Counted from the stretch's first letter, positions 44,581 through 53,376 are shown. The stretch is DNA of 64,000 nt from Rhizobium sp. 16-488-2b (GCF_017741815.1 NZ_JAGHMF010000036.1:372001-436000); one strand, 5' to 3'. Notes: generated by a model not told the origin, from the sequence alone. Numbers and translations are program-made.

Positions 44581-44608
44581 TCTTCCCCGCCATCTGAGGC
44601 GGGGAAGA
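44581..44608 (-). terminator. Intercistronic hairpin between receptor and permease genes
   Basis: TCTTCCCCGCC and GGCGGGGAAGA form a perfect 11-bp stem with a six-base loop, 16 bases after the receptor stop codon. No T-run follows on the minus strand. In sugar ABC operons such hairpins commonly protect the receptor mRNA from decay and lower expression of the permeases. Confidence 0.65.
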
Positions 44609-44624
44609 CCATGCTTGGAGCCGA

Positions 44625-45887
44625 TTACTTGGCGTCGTCGATTGCCTTCACGAGTTCCTCGACAGCCTGGTCGGAGGTCTTGATCTGGCCGTGAACGAAC
44701 TTGGAGACGACGTCCTTGTAGGCGTTGGCAACGGCCGGAGGCGCGCCATAGCCCTGTGCCAGCGAGCCGAACAGCGTGCCGCCTTCGTTGGCGGCCTTCA
44801 GGTCGGCGATGCCCTTCTTGCCGCAGGCGTCGAAGTCGGTATCCGGCACGTCGGTACGGGCGGGAACCGAGCCCTTGACGACGTTGAAGGCCGACTGGAA
44901 GCTCTTCGACAGGGTTGCCGTCGCAAGCGCCACCTGGGCTGCCTTGCGATCGTCGGGAACATTGAACATGCCGAACATGTCGGAGTTGTAGATCACGCTG
45001 CCGTCGGTGCCCGGGAAGCGGTAGCAAAGGAAGTCGGTGTCGGGCGTCTTCTTGGCGGCGACGAATTCGCCCTTGGCCCAGTCACCCATGACCTGCACCA
45101 GCGCATCACCCTTGATGACCATGGCGGTCGCAAGGTTCCAGTCACGGCCGGAGAAGTTCGGATCGACATACTTGATCAGCGTGGCCAGGTTGTCGAAGGA
45201 CTTCTTCATGGTGTCGGACTTCAGGGACTCCTCATCGAGTTCGTTGAAGGCTTTCTTGTAAAACTCCGGTCCGCCGGTCGACAGTACGACGCTGTCGAAC
45301 ATGGTGGCTTCCTGCCAATTCTGACCGCCGAGAGCGAGCGGCGTGACGCCGGCTGCCTTGGCCTTGTCGAGCAGGGCAACGAGGTCTTCGAAGGTCTTCG
45401 GCTGCGTGCCGCCGATCTTGTCCATCACGGCCTTGTTGATCCAGAGCCAATTGACGGAGTGAACGTTGACGGGAGCTGCGACCCACTTGCCGTCATAAAC
45501 GGAGAACTTCTGCAGCGCTGCCGGAACCGATTTGTCCCAGCCTTCCTTCTTCGCGGTTTCGGTGAGATCGCCCATCACACCGGCTTGCGCGTAGTCGAGA
45601 ACGGTGTAGCCGAGCATCTGCGAAGCGGTCGGGTAGGTGCCTGCCGCAACCATCGCCTTCAGCGCGGTCATCGCGGCGTCGCCACCGCCGCCGGCGACGG
45701 GCACGTCTTTCCACGCGTAGCCTTCCTTCGCCAGGTCGCCCTTCAGCACGTTGAGCGCGGCGGCTTCGCCACCCGACGTCCACCAATGCAGCATCTGCAC
45801 TTCCTTGACGTCGGCAGCGCGGGCCAAACCGCCCACAGCACCAACTGCCAATGCGACCACGGCGGTCGCCGTTAGAAATCTGCGCAT
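44625..45887 (-). CDS. Sugar ABC transporter substrate-binding protein
   Basis: A periplasmic receptor of 420 aa. It has a signal peptide (MRRFLTATAVVALAVGAVG, cleavage near LARAAD) and the CUT1 fold: VQMLHWWTSGGEAAALN, WKDVPVAGGGGDAAMTAL, then WVAAPVNVHSVNWLWINK, PKTFEDLVALLDKAKAAG and VQVMGDWAKGEF. The Trp/Gly-rich WWTSGGE start is common in glucose- and glycoside-type receptors. The ATG has GGGAGG seven bases upstream. The substrate is unknown. It lies in the middle of the catabolic operon, 104 bp after the aldehyde dehydrogenase gene. Confidence 0.93.
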   Translation of the reverse strand: MRRFLTATAVVALAVGAVGGLARAADVKEVQMLHWWTSGGEAAALNVLKGDLAKEGYAWKDVPVAGGGGDAAMTALKAMVAAGTYPTASQMLGYTVLDYAQAGVMGDLTETAKKEGWDKSVPAALQKFSVYDGKWVAAPVNVHSVNWLWINKAVMDKIGGTQPKTFEDLVALLDKAKAAGVTPLALGGQNWQEATMFDSVVLSTGGPEFYKKAFNELDEESLKSDTMKKSFDNLATLIKYVDPNFSGRDWNLATAMVIKGDALVQVMGDWAKGEFVAAKKTPDTDFLCYRFPGTDGSVIYNSDMFGMFNVPDDRKAAQVALATATLSKSFQSAFNVVKGSVPARTDVPDTDFDACGKKGIADLKAANEGGTLFGSLAQGYGAPPAVANAYKDVVSKFVHGQIKTSDQAVEELVKAIDDAK

Positions 45888-45916
45888 TTGAAAACCTCCC
45901 GTTTTCAAGTTCGCGA

Positions 45917-45935
45917 AACGAGACCCATTCTCGTT
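45917..45935. repeat. Inverted repeat upstream of the receptor gene
   Basis: AACGAGA and TCTCGTT form a perfect 7-bp inverted repeat with a 5-base centre, 30 bp upstream of the receptor ATG. A second short hairpin (CCGGC/GCCGG, 45974-45988) lies just after the aldehyde dehydrogenase stop. They could be an operator for an internal promoter or mRNA structure. The evidence does not decide. Confidence 0.35.
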
Positions 45936-45991
45936 CCGTATCCCCCGCCCTCCTCGAGCGTGGTTTCTGCAGACCGGCTCCCCGCCGGCTG

Positions 45992-47500
45992 TCAGTTCCT
46001 GGGCATCCACCAATTGGTGCGGCTGCCGATATGCATGTTGAGCGTCTTCGTCTCGGTGTAATCCTCCACCGCATGGCGGCCGAGTTCGCGTCCGAGGCCG
46101 GACTGCTTGTATCCCCCGAACGGCAGCTCCGATGCGCCGTCCATGAAGGTGTTCATCCAGACGGTTCCCGCGCGTACTCTACGCCCGATCGTCAGGCATG
46201 TATCGAAATCCTTGCTCCAGACGCCGGCCGAGAGGCCGTAATCGATGGAGTTGGCGATTTCGATCGCCTCCTCGGTGGTCTCGAAGGTGAGGACAGAGAG
46301 AACGGGGCCGAACACCTCCTCGCGCGCGACCGTCATCCCCGGCGTGACCTGAGAGAGAATGGTTGGCGCCATGAACTGGCCCATGCCCAGATCGAGCGCA
46401 CCACCGCCATGGGCGACTTCGGCGCCGGCGCTCTTTGCCGCCGAGACGTAGCCGGCGATCTTGTCGAAATGCTGCGGCGTGATGATCGCGCCGACCTGCG
46501 TGGTCGGGTCGAGGGGATCGCCGACCTTCACATGCTTGGCGAGCGCCGCCACGCGCGCCACGACATCGCTGGCGATGGACTTGTGAAGGATCAGACGGGA
46601 GCCTGCATTGCAGCATTCGCCGGCGTTGAAATAGGCGCCGAACACGGCCGCGTCGATGAAGGCGTCGAGGTCCGCATCCGGGAACACGATCTGCGGGTTC
46701 TTGCCGCCGAGCTCCAGCGAAACTTTCTTCAGCGTCTGCGCCGCATTGGTCATCGTCAGCTTGCCAACGCCGGTCGAGCCGGTGAACGAAACCATGTCGA
46801 CGTCGGGATGCGACGTCATGATCGCGCCGACTTCGGCGCCCGTGCCGGTCACGATATTGACGACGCCATCGGGAACGCCGGCTTCCTGCAGGATTTCACC
46901 GAGCACGATAGTCGAGCCCGAGGTCAGTTCCGATGGCTTGACCACGCAGGTGCAGCCCGCGGCCAGCGCGAAGGGCAACTTCTGGCCGACGATCAGGAAG
47001 GGAAAATTCCACGGCGTGATGATCGAAACGACACCGATCGCCTCGCGCAGCACGACACCCAGTGTGCCGTCGCCGAGCGTGTTGTAGCTTTCGCCATGCA
47101 GATCGCGGGCAAGGGCGGCGGCATAACGCCAGATGTCGACCGATCCTGCGATCTCGCCCTTGACCTGAGAGATCGGCTTGCCGGCCTCGATCGCATCGAG
47201 ATAGGCGAGTTCATCGGCCCTGGCGGCAATGAGGTCGGCGGCCTTGAGCAGGATGGCGGAGCGCTCCGATGCAGTCATGCGCGGCCAGGGGCCGGTGTCG
47301 AACGCCTTGCGGGCCGCGGTAATCGCGCGCTCGGCGTCGGCCTTCGATCCGGCCTGAAAGCGGCTGACGACGACGCCGTGGCTCGGCGCGACCCGCTCGA
47401 TCGGTGCGGCATTGCCGGAGATCCATTTGCCGTCGATCAGCATCTTGAAGTCGCGGATCGTTTGATTGGCGAGCGCCTTCGGGGTGACCAGAACCGTCAT
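45992..47500 (-). CDS. NAD(P)-dependent aldehyde dehydrogenase
   Basis: A 502-aa ALDH superfamily enzyme that oxidises an aldehyde to the acid. Motifs are ITPWNFPFLIVGQKLPFALAAG, FTGSTGVGKLTM, LELGGKNPQIVF with the general-base Glu, FNAGECCNAGSR with the nucleophilic Cys, and EEVFGPVLSVLTF. The C-terminus MNTFMDGASELPFGGYKQSGLGRELG is typical of betaine- and phenylacetaldehyde-type members. The ATG at 47500 has GGGAG seven bases upstream and overlaps the crotonase stop (TAATG). An ATG at 47506 is too close to that site. In this operon it may act on the product of a GMC enzyme. Confidence 0.94.
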   Translation of the reverse strand: MTVLVTPKALANQTIRDFKMLIDGKWISGNAAPIERVAPSHGVVVSRFQAGSKADAERAITAARKAFDTGPWPRMTASERSAILLKAADLIAARADELAYLDAIEAGKPISQVKGEIAGSVDIWRYAAALARDLHGESYNTLGDGTLGVVLREAIGVVSIITPWNFPFLIVGQKLPFALAAGCTCVVKPSELTSGSTIVLGEILQEAGVPDGVVNIVTGTGAEVGAIMTSHPDVDMVSFTGSTGVGKLTMTNAAQTLKKVSLELGGKNPQIVFPDADLDAFIDAAVFGAYFNAGECCNAGSRLILHKSIASDVVARVAALAKHVKVGDPLDPTTQVGAIITPQHFDKIAGYVSAAKSAGAEVAHGGGALDLGMGQFMAPTILSQVTPGMTVAREEVFGPVLSVLTFETTEEAIEIANSIDYGLSAGVWSKDFDTCLTIGRRVRAGTVWMNTFMDGASELPFGGYKQSGLGRELGRHAVEDYTETKTLNMHIGSRTNWWMPRN

Positions 47501-48279
47501 TACCATTCTCCCTTGAACTGTGCCGGGCGTTTCTCGCTGAATGCGGTCACGCCTTCCTTGAGGTCGCCGGTTTTGGCGACCAGGATCGAGCCGAGCGCTT
47601 CAACCGCCGTGCCGTTGTCCTCGCCATTGGCCGACGCGATCATCAGCTTGGTGATCTCGAGTGCGGCGGGTCCGCGTGTCGCGACGCGGCGCGCATAGTC
47701 TCGTGCCGCATCGACGGCTGTGCCCGTGGCCACGACCATGTCGACGATGGCGAACTGGCGCGCTTCCTCGGCGGTGAATATCTCGCCGCCCAGCGCCATG
47801 CGGCGGACGATCTGCGCGCCGAACCGCTTGACGAGACGCTGCGTGCCCGACCAGCCGGGGATCATGCCGAGGCCGGTTTCCGGAAGGCCGATCTTGATCT
47901 GCTGTTCGGCAATCCTGATATCGGCAAGGCCTGCCAACTCGAGCCCGCCGCCGAGTGCGTGTCCGTTCAGCGCCGCGATCAGGGGAACGCGAAGCGTGGC
48001 GAGCCGCTCGAAGACACGATGGCCGTAGCGCACCCAGGCATGCCCGAACTCCTGCGGTGCCATATGCCCCCAGGCCTTGATATCCCCGCCCGCCGAGAAG
48101 GCCTTGCCGTCACCGGTGAGGATGGCGACATGTACATCCGGATTGGCTTCCACCGCATCGGCGGCTTCCGACAGAGCCTTCAGCATGTCGAGGTCGAGTG
48201 CGTTCAGCTTCTCGGGCCGCGATACGGTCATGATGGCAAGAGAGCCGTCTATGTCGACGCGCACGGTTCCGCTAGTCAT
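47500..48279 (-). CDS. Enoyl-CoA hydratase/isomerase family protein
   Basis: A crotonase-fold enzyme of 259 aa. The oxyanion-hole segments are KAFSAGGDIKAW and NGHALGGGLELAGLADIRIA. The two catalytic glutamates of true hydratases appear to be present, in GGGLELA and in GLPETGLGMIPGWSGTQRL. It overlaps the CoA-transferase gene by eight bases, which fits a step on a CoA thioester made by that enzyme. Hydration, dehydration or retro-aldol type cleavage are all possible in this family. Confidence 0.92.
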   Translation of the reverse strand: MTSGTVRVDIDGSLAIMTVSRPEKLNALDLDMLKALSEAADAVEANPDVHVAILTGDGKAFSAGGDIKAWGHMAPQEFGHAWVRYGHRVFERLATLRVPLIAALNGHALGGGLELAGLADIRIAEQQIKIGLPETGLGMIPGWSGTQRLVKRFGAQIVRRMALGGEIFTAEEARQFAIVDMVVATGTAVDAARDYARRVATRGPAALEITKLMIASANGEDNGTAVEALGSILVAKTGDLKEGVTAFSEKRPAQFKGEW

Positions 48280-49885
48280 GGAAGGTGCCCTCCAGAACGC
48301 GGGCGCTTTTCACCGGCAGCGACAATCCGATCGGCTCTTCCGCACACAGCCTGGCGTCCATCACCTTGAGGTCCTTGGCGACCGAGAGTGGGAATTCCGA
48401 CTGATCCAGAATATGCGTCTGCAGGTCGATGCCGGGTGCGATCTCGGTCAGCACGATCCCGTCGGGGGTGAGTTTCATCACGCAACGCTCGGTCACATAG
48501 GTGATGTCCTGTCCCTGTTCGATCGCCCGGCGGCCGGAGAAGGTCACGTGCTCGACCTCGTTGACCAGCTTCTTCAGCTTGCCTTCCTTCTCGATGACAA
48601 GCTTGCCATCGGCGATGCCGAGCTTGGCGCCGGCGTTGAACATGCCGGAGAAGACGATCTTGCGGGCACGGGCGGTGATATCGACGAATCCGCCGGCTCC
48701 AGCCGTCACATGAGGGCGGAAGGAGAGCTTCGAGACGTTGACCGAGCCATCCCGGCCGATCTCCAGGAAGGAGAGCAGCGACGCATCGAAACCGCCACCC
48801 TGGAAATAGGTGAACTGGTAGGGCGATGGCATGTAGGCATCGGCGTTCGAGGCGCAGCCGAAGGCGAAGTCGAGCAGCGGAACGCCACCAACTGCACCCT
48901 GCTCGATCACCCAGGTAACGGCTCCGTGCTGCCCTTCTTCCATCAGGATGCGCGGAACGTTTGCCGAGATGCCGAAGCCGAGGTTGACGCAGCTATTGGC
49001 CTGAAGCTCCTGCGCGACGCGACGTGCGATCACCTTCTGGATGTTGAATTCGGGAACGCGGAACGTGTCGAGCGGGCGGAAGATTTCGCCTGAAATCGCC
49101 GGGTCGTAGAGCGTCTGCGTCGTCTGCTTCTGTTCGGGATCGACAATGACGTAATCCACCAGCATGCCCGGCACGCGCACGTCGTGCGGCTTCAGCGAGC
49201 CCTGCTTGGTGATGCGCTTGACCTGCGCGATGACGATGCCGCCATTGTTGCGGGCCGCAAGCGCCTGGTCGAGCCCGCCGAGATAGGCGCCTTCGTGCTC
49301 ATAGGTCAGGTTGCCGTGCGCGTCGGCCGTCGTCGCCCTGACGATCGTGACATCGGGCGCGATCGCCGGGAAATACAGCCAGTCGTCCCCCTCGAAGGAG
49401 ACACGCTTGACCACGGGCGTTTCCTGGGCGGCGGCGTTCATCGCGCAGCCCTGACGCTTCGGGTCCACGAAGGTGTCCATTCCAACTTTCGTCAGAACGC
49501 CGGGCCGCTTGGCGGCCGCCTCGCGGTGCATGTCGAACATCACGCCGGAGGGGATGTTGTACGCCGGGATTTCGTTGCCTGATATCATCTGCCAGATTAG
49601 CGGCGGTTCGGCGGTCGATGGGCCGGAAGGGTAGGAGCCGCCGATGATTCGCTTCAGGAGACCCTTGCGCGCGATATGGTCGATGCCCTTGATCCCGCTC
49701 ATGTCGCCGGCGGCGATCGGGTGCAGCGTGGTGATCTCGCGCGGATGGCCGGTGGCCTCGAAACGCTCGCCGATGGCTTTCAACATCAGGTCGGGGCAGC
49801 CGAGGCCGCTGGACGAAGAGACCGAAACGACGGCGCCATCGGGGATCAGGTCAGCGGCTTGCGATGGGGTGATATGCTTGTTCAT
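48272..49885 (-). CDS. Family I CoA-transferase (acetate/3-oxoacid type, fused subunits)
   Basis: A 537-aa protein with the alpha- and beta-like halves on one chain, like YdiF or propionate CoA-transferase. The N-terminal half contains DGAVVSVSSSSGLGCPDLML, IGGSYPSGPSTAEPP and CAMNAAAQETPVV. The C-terminal half has NLGFGISANVPRIL and WVIEQGAVGGVPLLDFAFG, whose Glu in EQG is the expected catalytic carboxylate. TDADGNLT-like ADAHGNLTYEHEG is also typical. The ATG at 49885 is used. A TTG at 49894 overlaps the upstream stop. It would activate a carboxylic acid from the aldehyde dehydrogenase using an acyl-CoA donor. Confidence 0.88.
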   Translation of the reverse strand: MNKHITPSQAADLIPDGAVVSVSSSSGLGCPDLMLKAIGERFEATGHPREITTLHPIAAGDMSGIKGIDHIARKGLLKRIIGGSYPSGPSTAEPPLIWQMISGNEIPAYNIPSGVMFDMHREAAAKRPGVLTKVGMDTFVDPKRQGCAMNAAAQETPVVKRVSFEGDDWLYFPAIAPDVTIVRATTADAHGNLTYEHEGAYLGGLDQALAARNNGGIVIAQVKRITKQGSLKPHDVRVPGMLVDYVIVDPEQKQTTQTLYDPAISGEIFRPLDTFRVPEFNIQKVIARRVAQELQANSCVNLGFGISANVPRILMEEGQHGAVTWVIEQGAVGGVPLLDFAFGCASNADAYMPSPYQFTYFQGGGFDASLLSFLEIGRDGSVNVSKLSFRPHVTAGAGGFVDITARARKIVFSGMFNAGAKLGIADGKLVIEKEGKLKKLVNEVEHVTFSGRRAIEQGQDITYVTERCVMKLTPDGIVLTEIAPGIDLQTHILDQSEFPLSVAKDLKVMDARLCAEEPIGLSLPVKSARVLEGTFHD

Positions 49886-49890
49886 CTCTG

Positions 49891-50895
49891 TCAAAGTCCT
49901 GTCTTGACCGGCACTGCAGCACCCGTGCGCGCGGCTTGCGCGACCGCGAGGCCCGTTGCCAGCGACCAGATGCCATCCTTGGCTGTTGCCGATGGCCTGC
50001 CATTGCCGGCGACGGCGGCGTGAAACGCGGTAAGAGCGGTCTCGTAGAGATTGCCGCCGGTAACCGGCAGCGACTGCTCGCCTTCGGCGGTCCGCAAGGT
50101 CACCGTGCCATCCGGCCGCTGGGTCATCACATTGCGGCCGATCAGCGAGCCCTCGGTGCCGTGCACCTCCAAACCGGTGTCGGCGTATTTCGTGGTGAAG
50201 CCGTCGTGGAACTGGGCGATGATCTCGTCTTCGAAGCGCATGACGCCCATGACGGCGTCTTCCAGACCTTCCTTGCCCATGCCGCCGGCCTGCGAAAATG
50301 CGATCACCTCGACCGGGTTTCGCCCAAGCACGTAACGCAGGGTGTCCGTGTCATGGACGGTGATGTCGAGAATGACGCCGCCGCCGGCCTGCGGCTTGTC
50401 GAGCCGCCAGCCTTGCAGATGCGGTGGCAGGTAGACGGCGTGGAACACGCGTGCCGAGAGCGGCTTTCCGATCTTGCCGGCCGCGATTGCGTCACGCATC
50501 GCGGTGTGGGTCGAGGCATTGCGCAGGTGGTGGTTGGTGGCGAGAACGACGCCCGCTTCATCGGCGGCCTTGGCCATCGCGTGGGCATCATCGAGAGACA
50601 GAGCCAGCGGCTTTTCGCAGAGAATGTGCTTGCCCGCGCGCGCAGCGGCGATTGCCTGGGCGCAGTGCAGCTCGTTGGTCGTCGAGATATAGACGGCATC
50701 GATCTCGGGGTCGGAGAGCAGAGCGCCGAGATCGGAGACATGCTTGCCGATATTGTTCTCGGCGGCATAGGAGCGGGCGCGCTCCGGGCTGGTGCTCATG
50801 ACGGAGACGACCTCGCCGCCAGTGGCGCGAATTGCTCCGATCACCCATTCGCGCGCGATCGTACTCGCGCCGATGAGACCCCAACGAACCGTCAT
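49891..50895 (-). CDS. Gfo/Idh/MocA family oxidoreductase
   Basis: A 334-aa NAD(P)-dependent sugar or cyclitol dehydrogenase. The Rossmann start is RWGLIGASTIAREWVIGAI. The cofactor-binding EKPLALSLDDAHAMAKAADEAG carries the conserved Lys, and LDITVHDTDTLRYVLGRNP carries the Asp and His of the active site. It overlaps the LacI gene stop by four bases. Together with the sugar importer it supports a carbohydrate or cyclitol-like starting substrate. Confidence 0.92.
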   Translation of the reverse strand: MTVRWGLIGASTIAREWVIGAIRATGGEVVSVMSTSPERARSYAAENNIGKHVSDLGALLSDPEIDAVYISTTNELHCAQAIAAARAGKHILCEKPLALSLDDAHAMAKAADEAGVVLATNHHLRNASTHTAMRDAIAAGKIGKPLSARVFHAVYLPPHLQGWRLDKPQAGGGVILDITVHDTDTLRYVLGRNPVEVIAFSQAGGMGKEGLEDAVMGVMRFEDEIIAQFHDGFTTKYADTGLEVHGTEGSLIGRNVMTQRPDGTVTLRTAEGEQSLPVTGGNLYETALTAFHAAVAGNGRPSATAKDGIWSLATGLAVAQAARTGAAVPVKTGL

Positions 50896-51938
50896 GCCAT
50901 TTTCCTCCCAGGCTTGTTCATCGCGGCGCCGCAGCTTTCGCGCACGATCAGGCGCACCGAGCTCACGGCCGATTCCGCTTCCGGTTTCCCGGCGTTGATC
51001 TGCTTCAGCAGCATTTGTGCTGCGCGTTGGCCGATCCCCTGCGGATCGACCGAGATGGTGGTCAGCGCCGGCACCGTGGTCTTCGCCTCGATCACATCGT
51101 CGAAGCCGACGACGGCGAAGTCCTTGCCGGGCTCGATGCGGCGCGCTCTCAGCCCATCGCAGACGCCGAAGGCAACCGCGTCGTTGAAGCAGACGGCGGC
51201 CGTCGGCGGCTCTGGCATGGCCATGGCGCGGGCAAGCGCATCCACGCCGCCGGCGCGCGATGGCGCGGACGAAACCACCAGCTCTTCTTGGAAGCCGGTG
51301 CCGGTTTTCGACATGGCGTCGCGATAGCCACCCAGGCGCTCGTCGAAGACGGCGGTGTCCGGGAAGCCTCCGACGAATGCGATACGGCTGTGGCCGAGTG
51401 CCGCCAGATGTTCGACGGCGGCAAAGGTGCCGGCATGGTTGTCGGAGACAAGCGACGACACCTTGGCGCCGGGAATGTTGCGAACCACGAGCACGACCGG
51501 AATGCCGGCCATGACAAGCGGCTTCAGATCAATCGCTTCGGTGCCGCGCGCCGGCGAGATGATCAGGCCCGAGACACCGTGCTCGCGCATCGAGGCGATG
51601 ACCTCACGCTGGCGATCGATGCTTTCGCTGGTGTTGGACAGGAACTGCACGAAGCCGGCCGACTGCACCACCGTGTCGACGCCCACGGCGAGTTCGGCGA
51701 AGAAGCTGTTGGTCAGGTCGTTGACGACGATGCCGATGATCTTCGATCGCGCATTCGCCTGGCGAAGGTTCGCCGCGCCGCGATTATAGACATAGCCCAG
51801 TTCCCGCATCACGGCGTTGACCTTCGTGCGGGTGCTCTCATTCACCAGGGGCGAGGCTTGCAGCACCAGCGAAACTGTCGACTTGGAAACGCCGGCAGCC
51901 TTTGCGATGTCGATGACGGTGACCCGCCCCTTGCCCAT
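50892..51938 (-). CDS. LacI family transcriptional regulator
   Basis: First gene of the 12-gene operon, 348 aa. The helix-turn-helix is VTVIDIAKAAGVSKSTVSLVLQ, followed by hinge ANLRQANARSKIIGIVV and a periplasmic-binding-protein-like effector domain (MREHGVSGLIISPARG, GHSRIAFVGG, DFAVVGFDDVIEA). The ATG at 51938 has GGGAGG six bases upstream. The longest frame to 52085 is not supported. Two near-identical palindromes in the gap to the divergent DUF993 gene are its probable operators, giving autoregulation and control of both transcripts. Confidence 0.94.
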   Translation of the reverse strand: MGKGRVTVIDIAKAAGVSKSTVSLVLQASPLVNESTRTKVNAVMRELGYVYNRGAANLRQANARSKIIGIVVNDLTNSFFAELAVGVDTVVQSAGFVQFLSNTSESIDRQREVIASMREHGVSGLIISPARGTEAIDLKPLVMAGIPVVLVVRNIPGAKVSSLVSDNHAGTFAAVEHLAALGHSRIAFVGGFPDTAVFDERLGGYRDAMSKTGTGFQEELVVSSAPSRAGGVDALARAMAMPEPPTAAVCFNDAVAFGVCDGLRARRIEPGKDFAVVGFDDVIEAKTTVPALTTISVDPQGIGQRAAQMLLKQINAGKPEAESAVSSVRLIVRESCGAAMNKPGRKMA

Positions 51939-51980
51939 GAATGTCCTCCCTTGGTCTGCGCCAATTTTCACTGTTAATAA

Positions 51981-51994
51981 TTGGAACGTTCCAA
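51981..51994. promoter_or_regulatory. LacI-type operator 1
   Basis: TTGGAACGTTCCAA is a perfect 14-bp palindrome with the central CG typical of LacI-family sites. It lies 43 bp upstream of the LacI gene ATG, where bound protein would block or control its promoter. Confidence 0.7.
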
Positions 51995-52158
51995 CTTTGT
52001 CAAGCGGAGTTAATCGGACGGCGCCGGTGTCTGCGGGTGAATTCACCGGAAAGCATCTGTTGCGGTGCAAAATGGCGCAAAACAATCAATTTTGTCGCTG
52101 GCTTTCGTGTCGAAAGCGGTAAGTGACGCCTTGCTTTTGACGTCGAAAACAGGCTTGC

Positions 52159-52178
52159 AATTTGGAACGATCCAAATT
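52159..52178. promoter_or_regulatory. LacI-type operator 2
   Basis: AATTTGGAACGATCCAAATT is a 20-bp palindrome with one mismatched pair, sharing the TTGGAACG half with operator 1. It ends 32 bp before the DUF993 gene ATG. The two centres are about 181 bp apart, which would allow looping. Confidence 0.7.
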
Positions 52179-52209
52179 ATTGCATTGTCCACGTCTTGAG
52201 GAGGACCCC

Positions 52210-53376
52210 ATGAGCTTGACCTTGAATCTGCCTGACGCCGATGGTGCTGTTCGCGAATATCGCCTTGTTGGAACCCCGATCGAGCGGCCGTCCAAGCCAC
52301 CGGTATTCAATCGGATTGCCTATGCCGCGGCCCACGTCGTCTCCGATCCGCGCCGGGATTCAGACCCCTGGGGCAAGCCGGCGATCGACTGGGATACGAC
52401 GATCGCTTTCAGGCGCCATCTCTGGAGCCTGGGTTTCAAGATCGCCGAAGCCATGGACACCTCGCAGCGCGGGATGGGGCTTGATTGGGCGGGTGCGCAG
52501 GAACTCATTCGCCGTTCGCTGGAAGAGGCGCGTCATGTCGAGGGTGCCGATCTCGCCTGCGGCGCCGGCACGGACCATCTGGCGGCCGCCGATGCACGCT
52601 CGCTGGATGACGTGATCAAGGCCTACGAGACGCAGATCGAATTTGTGGAAAAGCACGGTGGCCGCGTCATCATGATGGCGAGCCGCGCGCTTGCCCGCGT
52701 CGCCAAGTCGCCCGACGATTACATCAAGGTCTATAGCCGCATTCTCTCGCAGGCGAAGGACAAGGTCGTCCTGCACTGGCTGGGCGACATGTTCGATCCC
52801 AACCTTGCCGGCTATTGGGGAAGCGCTGATTTCGAGCCGGCGCTCGCGTGCGCGCTCGATATCATCAGGGAAAACCGGAGCAAGGTCGAAGGCATCAAGA
52901 TCTCGTTGCTCGACAATGCCAAGGAAGTGCAGCTTCGCGACAGGCTTCCCGAGGGCGTCATGTGCTTCACCGGCGACGACTTCAATTACGCGGAACTGAT
53001 CGAGGGTGATGGCAAGCGCTACAGCCATGCGCTGCTCGGCATCTTCGACGCCGTGGCGCCGTCTGCCTCTAAGGCGCTCGCGTTGCTGGCTGCGGGCGAT
53101 ACTTCGACGTTCCGCTCCGTGATCGAGCCGACGGTGCCGCTGTCGCGCAAGATCTTCGAGGCGCCGACGCAATATTATAAGGCAGGCGTGGTCTTCCTGG
53201 CGTGGCTGAACGGCCACCAGAGCCACTTCAGCCTGCCTGCCGGCATGCAATCGGCACGCGGCATCAATCATTACGCGGATATCTTCCGCCTGGCCGACAA
53301 GGCAAATGTGCTCGATAAGCCGGAGCTGGCGACTGAGCGCATGAAGAACTTCGTGGGTGTCTTCGGCGTGCAATAA
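52210..53376 (+). CDS. DUF993 family protein (dihydrodipicolinate synthase-like)
   Basis: A 388-aa protein of the DUF993 family, annotated generally as dihydrodipicolinate synthase-like and expected to form a TIM barrel with Schiff-base chemistry. Recognisable blocks are PVFNRIAYAAAHVVSDP near the start, DWDTTIAFRRHLWSLGFKIAEAMDTSQRGMGLDW across residues 58-91, CGAGTDHL, HWLGDMFDPNLAGYWGS and GIKISLLDNAKEVQLR, whose Lys is the likely Schiff-base residue. The ATG has GAGGAGG five bases upstream. It is divergent from the LacI operon and shares its operator region, so it probably belongs to the same pathway, perhaps as an aldolase. The substrate is unknown. Confidence 0.85.
   Translation: MSLTLNLPDADGAVREYRLVGTPIERPSKPPVFNRIAYAAAHVVSDPRRDSDPWGKPAIDWDTTIAFRRHLWSLGFKIAEAMDTSQRGMGLDWAGAQELIRRSLEEARHVEGADLACGAGTDHLAAADARSLDDVIKAYETQIEFVEKHGGRVIMMASRALARVAKSPDDYIKVYSRILSQAKDKVVLHWLGDMFDPNLAGYWGSADFEPALACALDIIRENRSKVEGIKISLLDNAKEVQLRDRLPEGVMCFTGDDFNYAELIEGDGKRYSHALLGIFDAVAPSASKALALLAAGDTSTFRSVIEPTVPLSRKIFEAPTQYYKAGVVFLAWLNGHQSHFSLPAGMQSARGINHYADIFRLADKANVLDKPELATERMKNFVGVFGVQ

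Noticed and set aside
42654..44612. A single long frame covering both sugar permease genes
   Set aside because: Only the part below 43589 is a permease. The upstream part is an alternate frame of the MalF-like gene, which has its own complete frame.
45851..47698. 615-codon plus-strand frame opposite the aldehyde dehydrogenase gene
   Set aside because: Shadow of a real gene. No recognisable domain and no ribosome-binding site.
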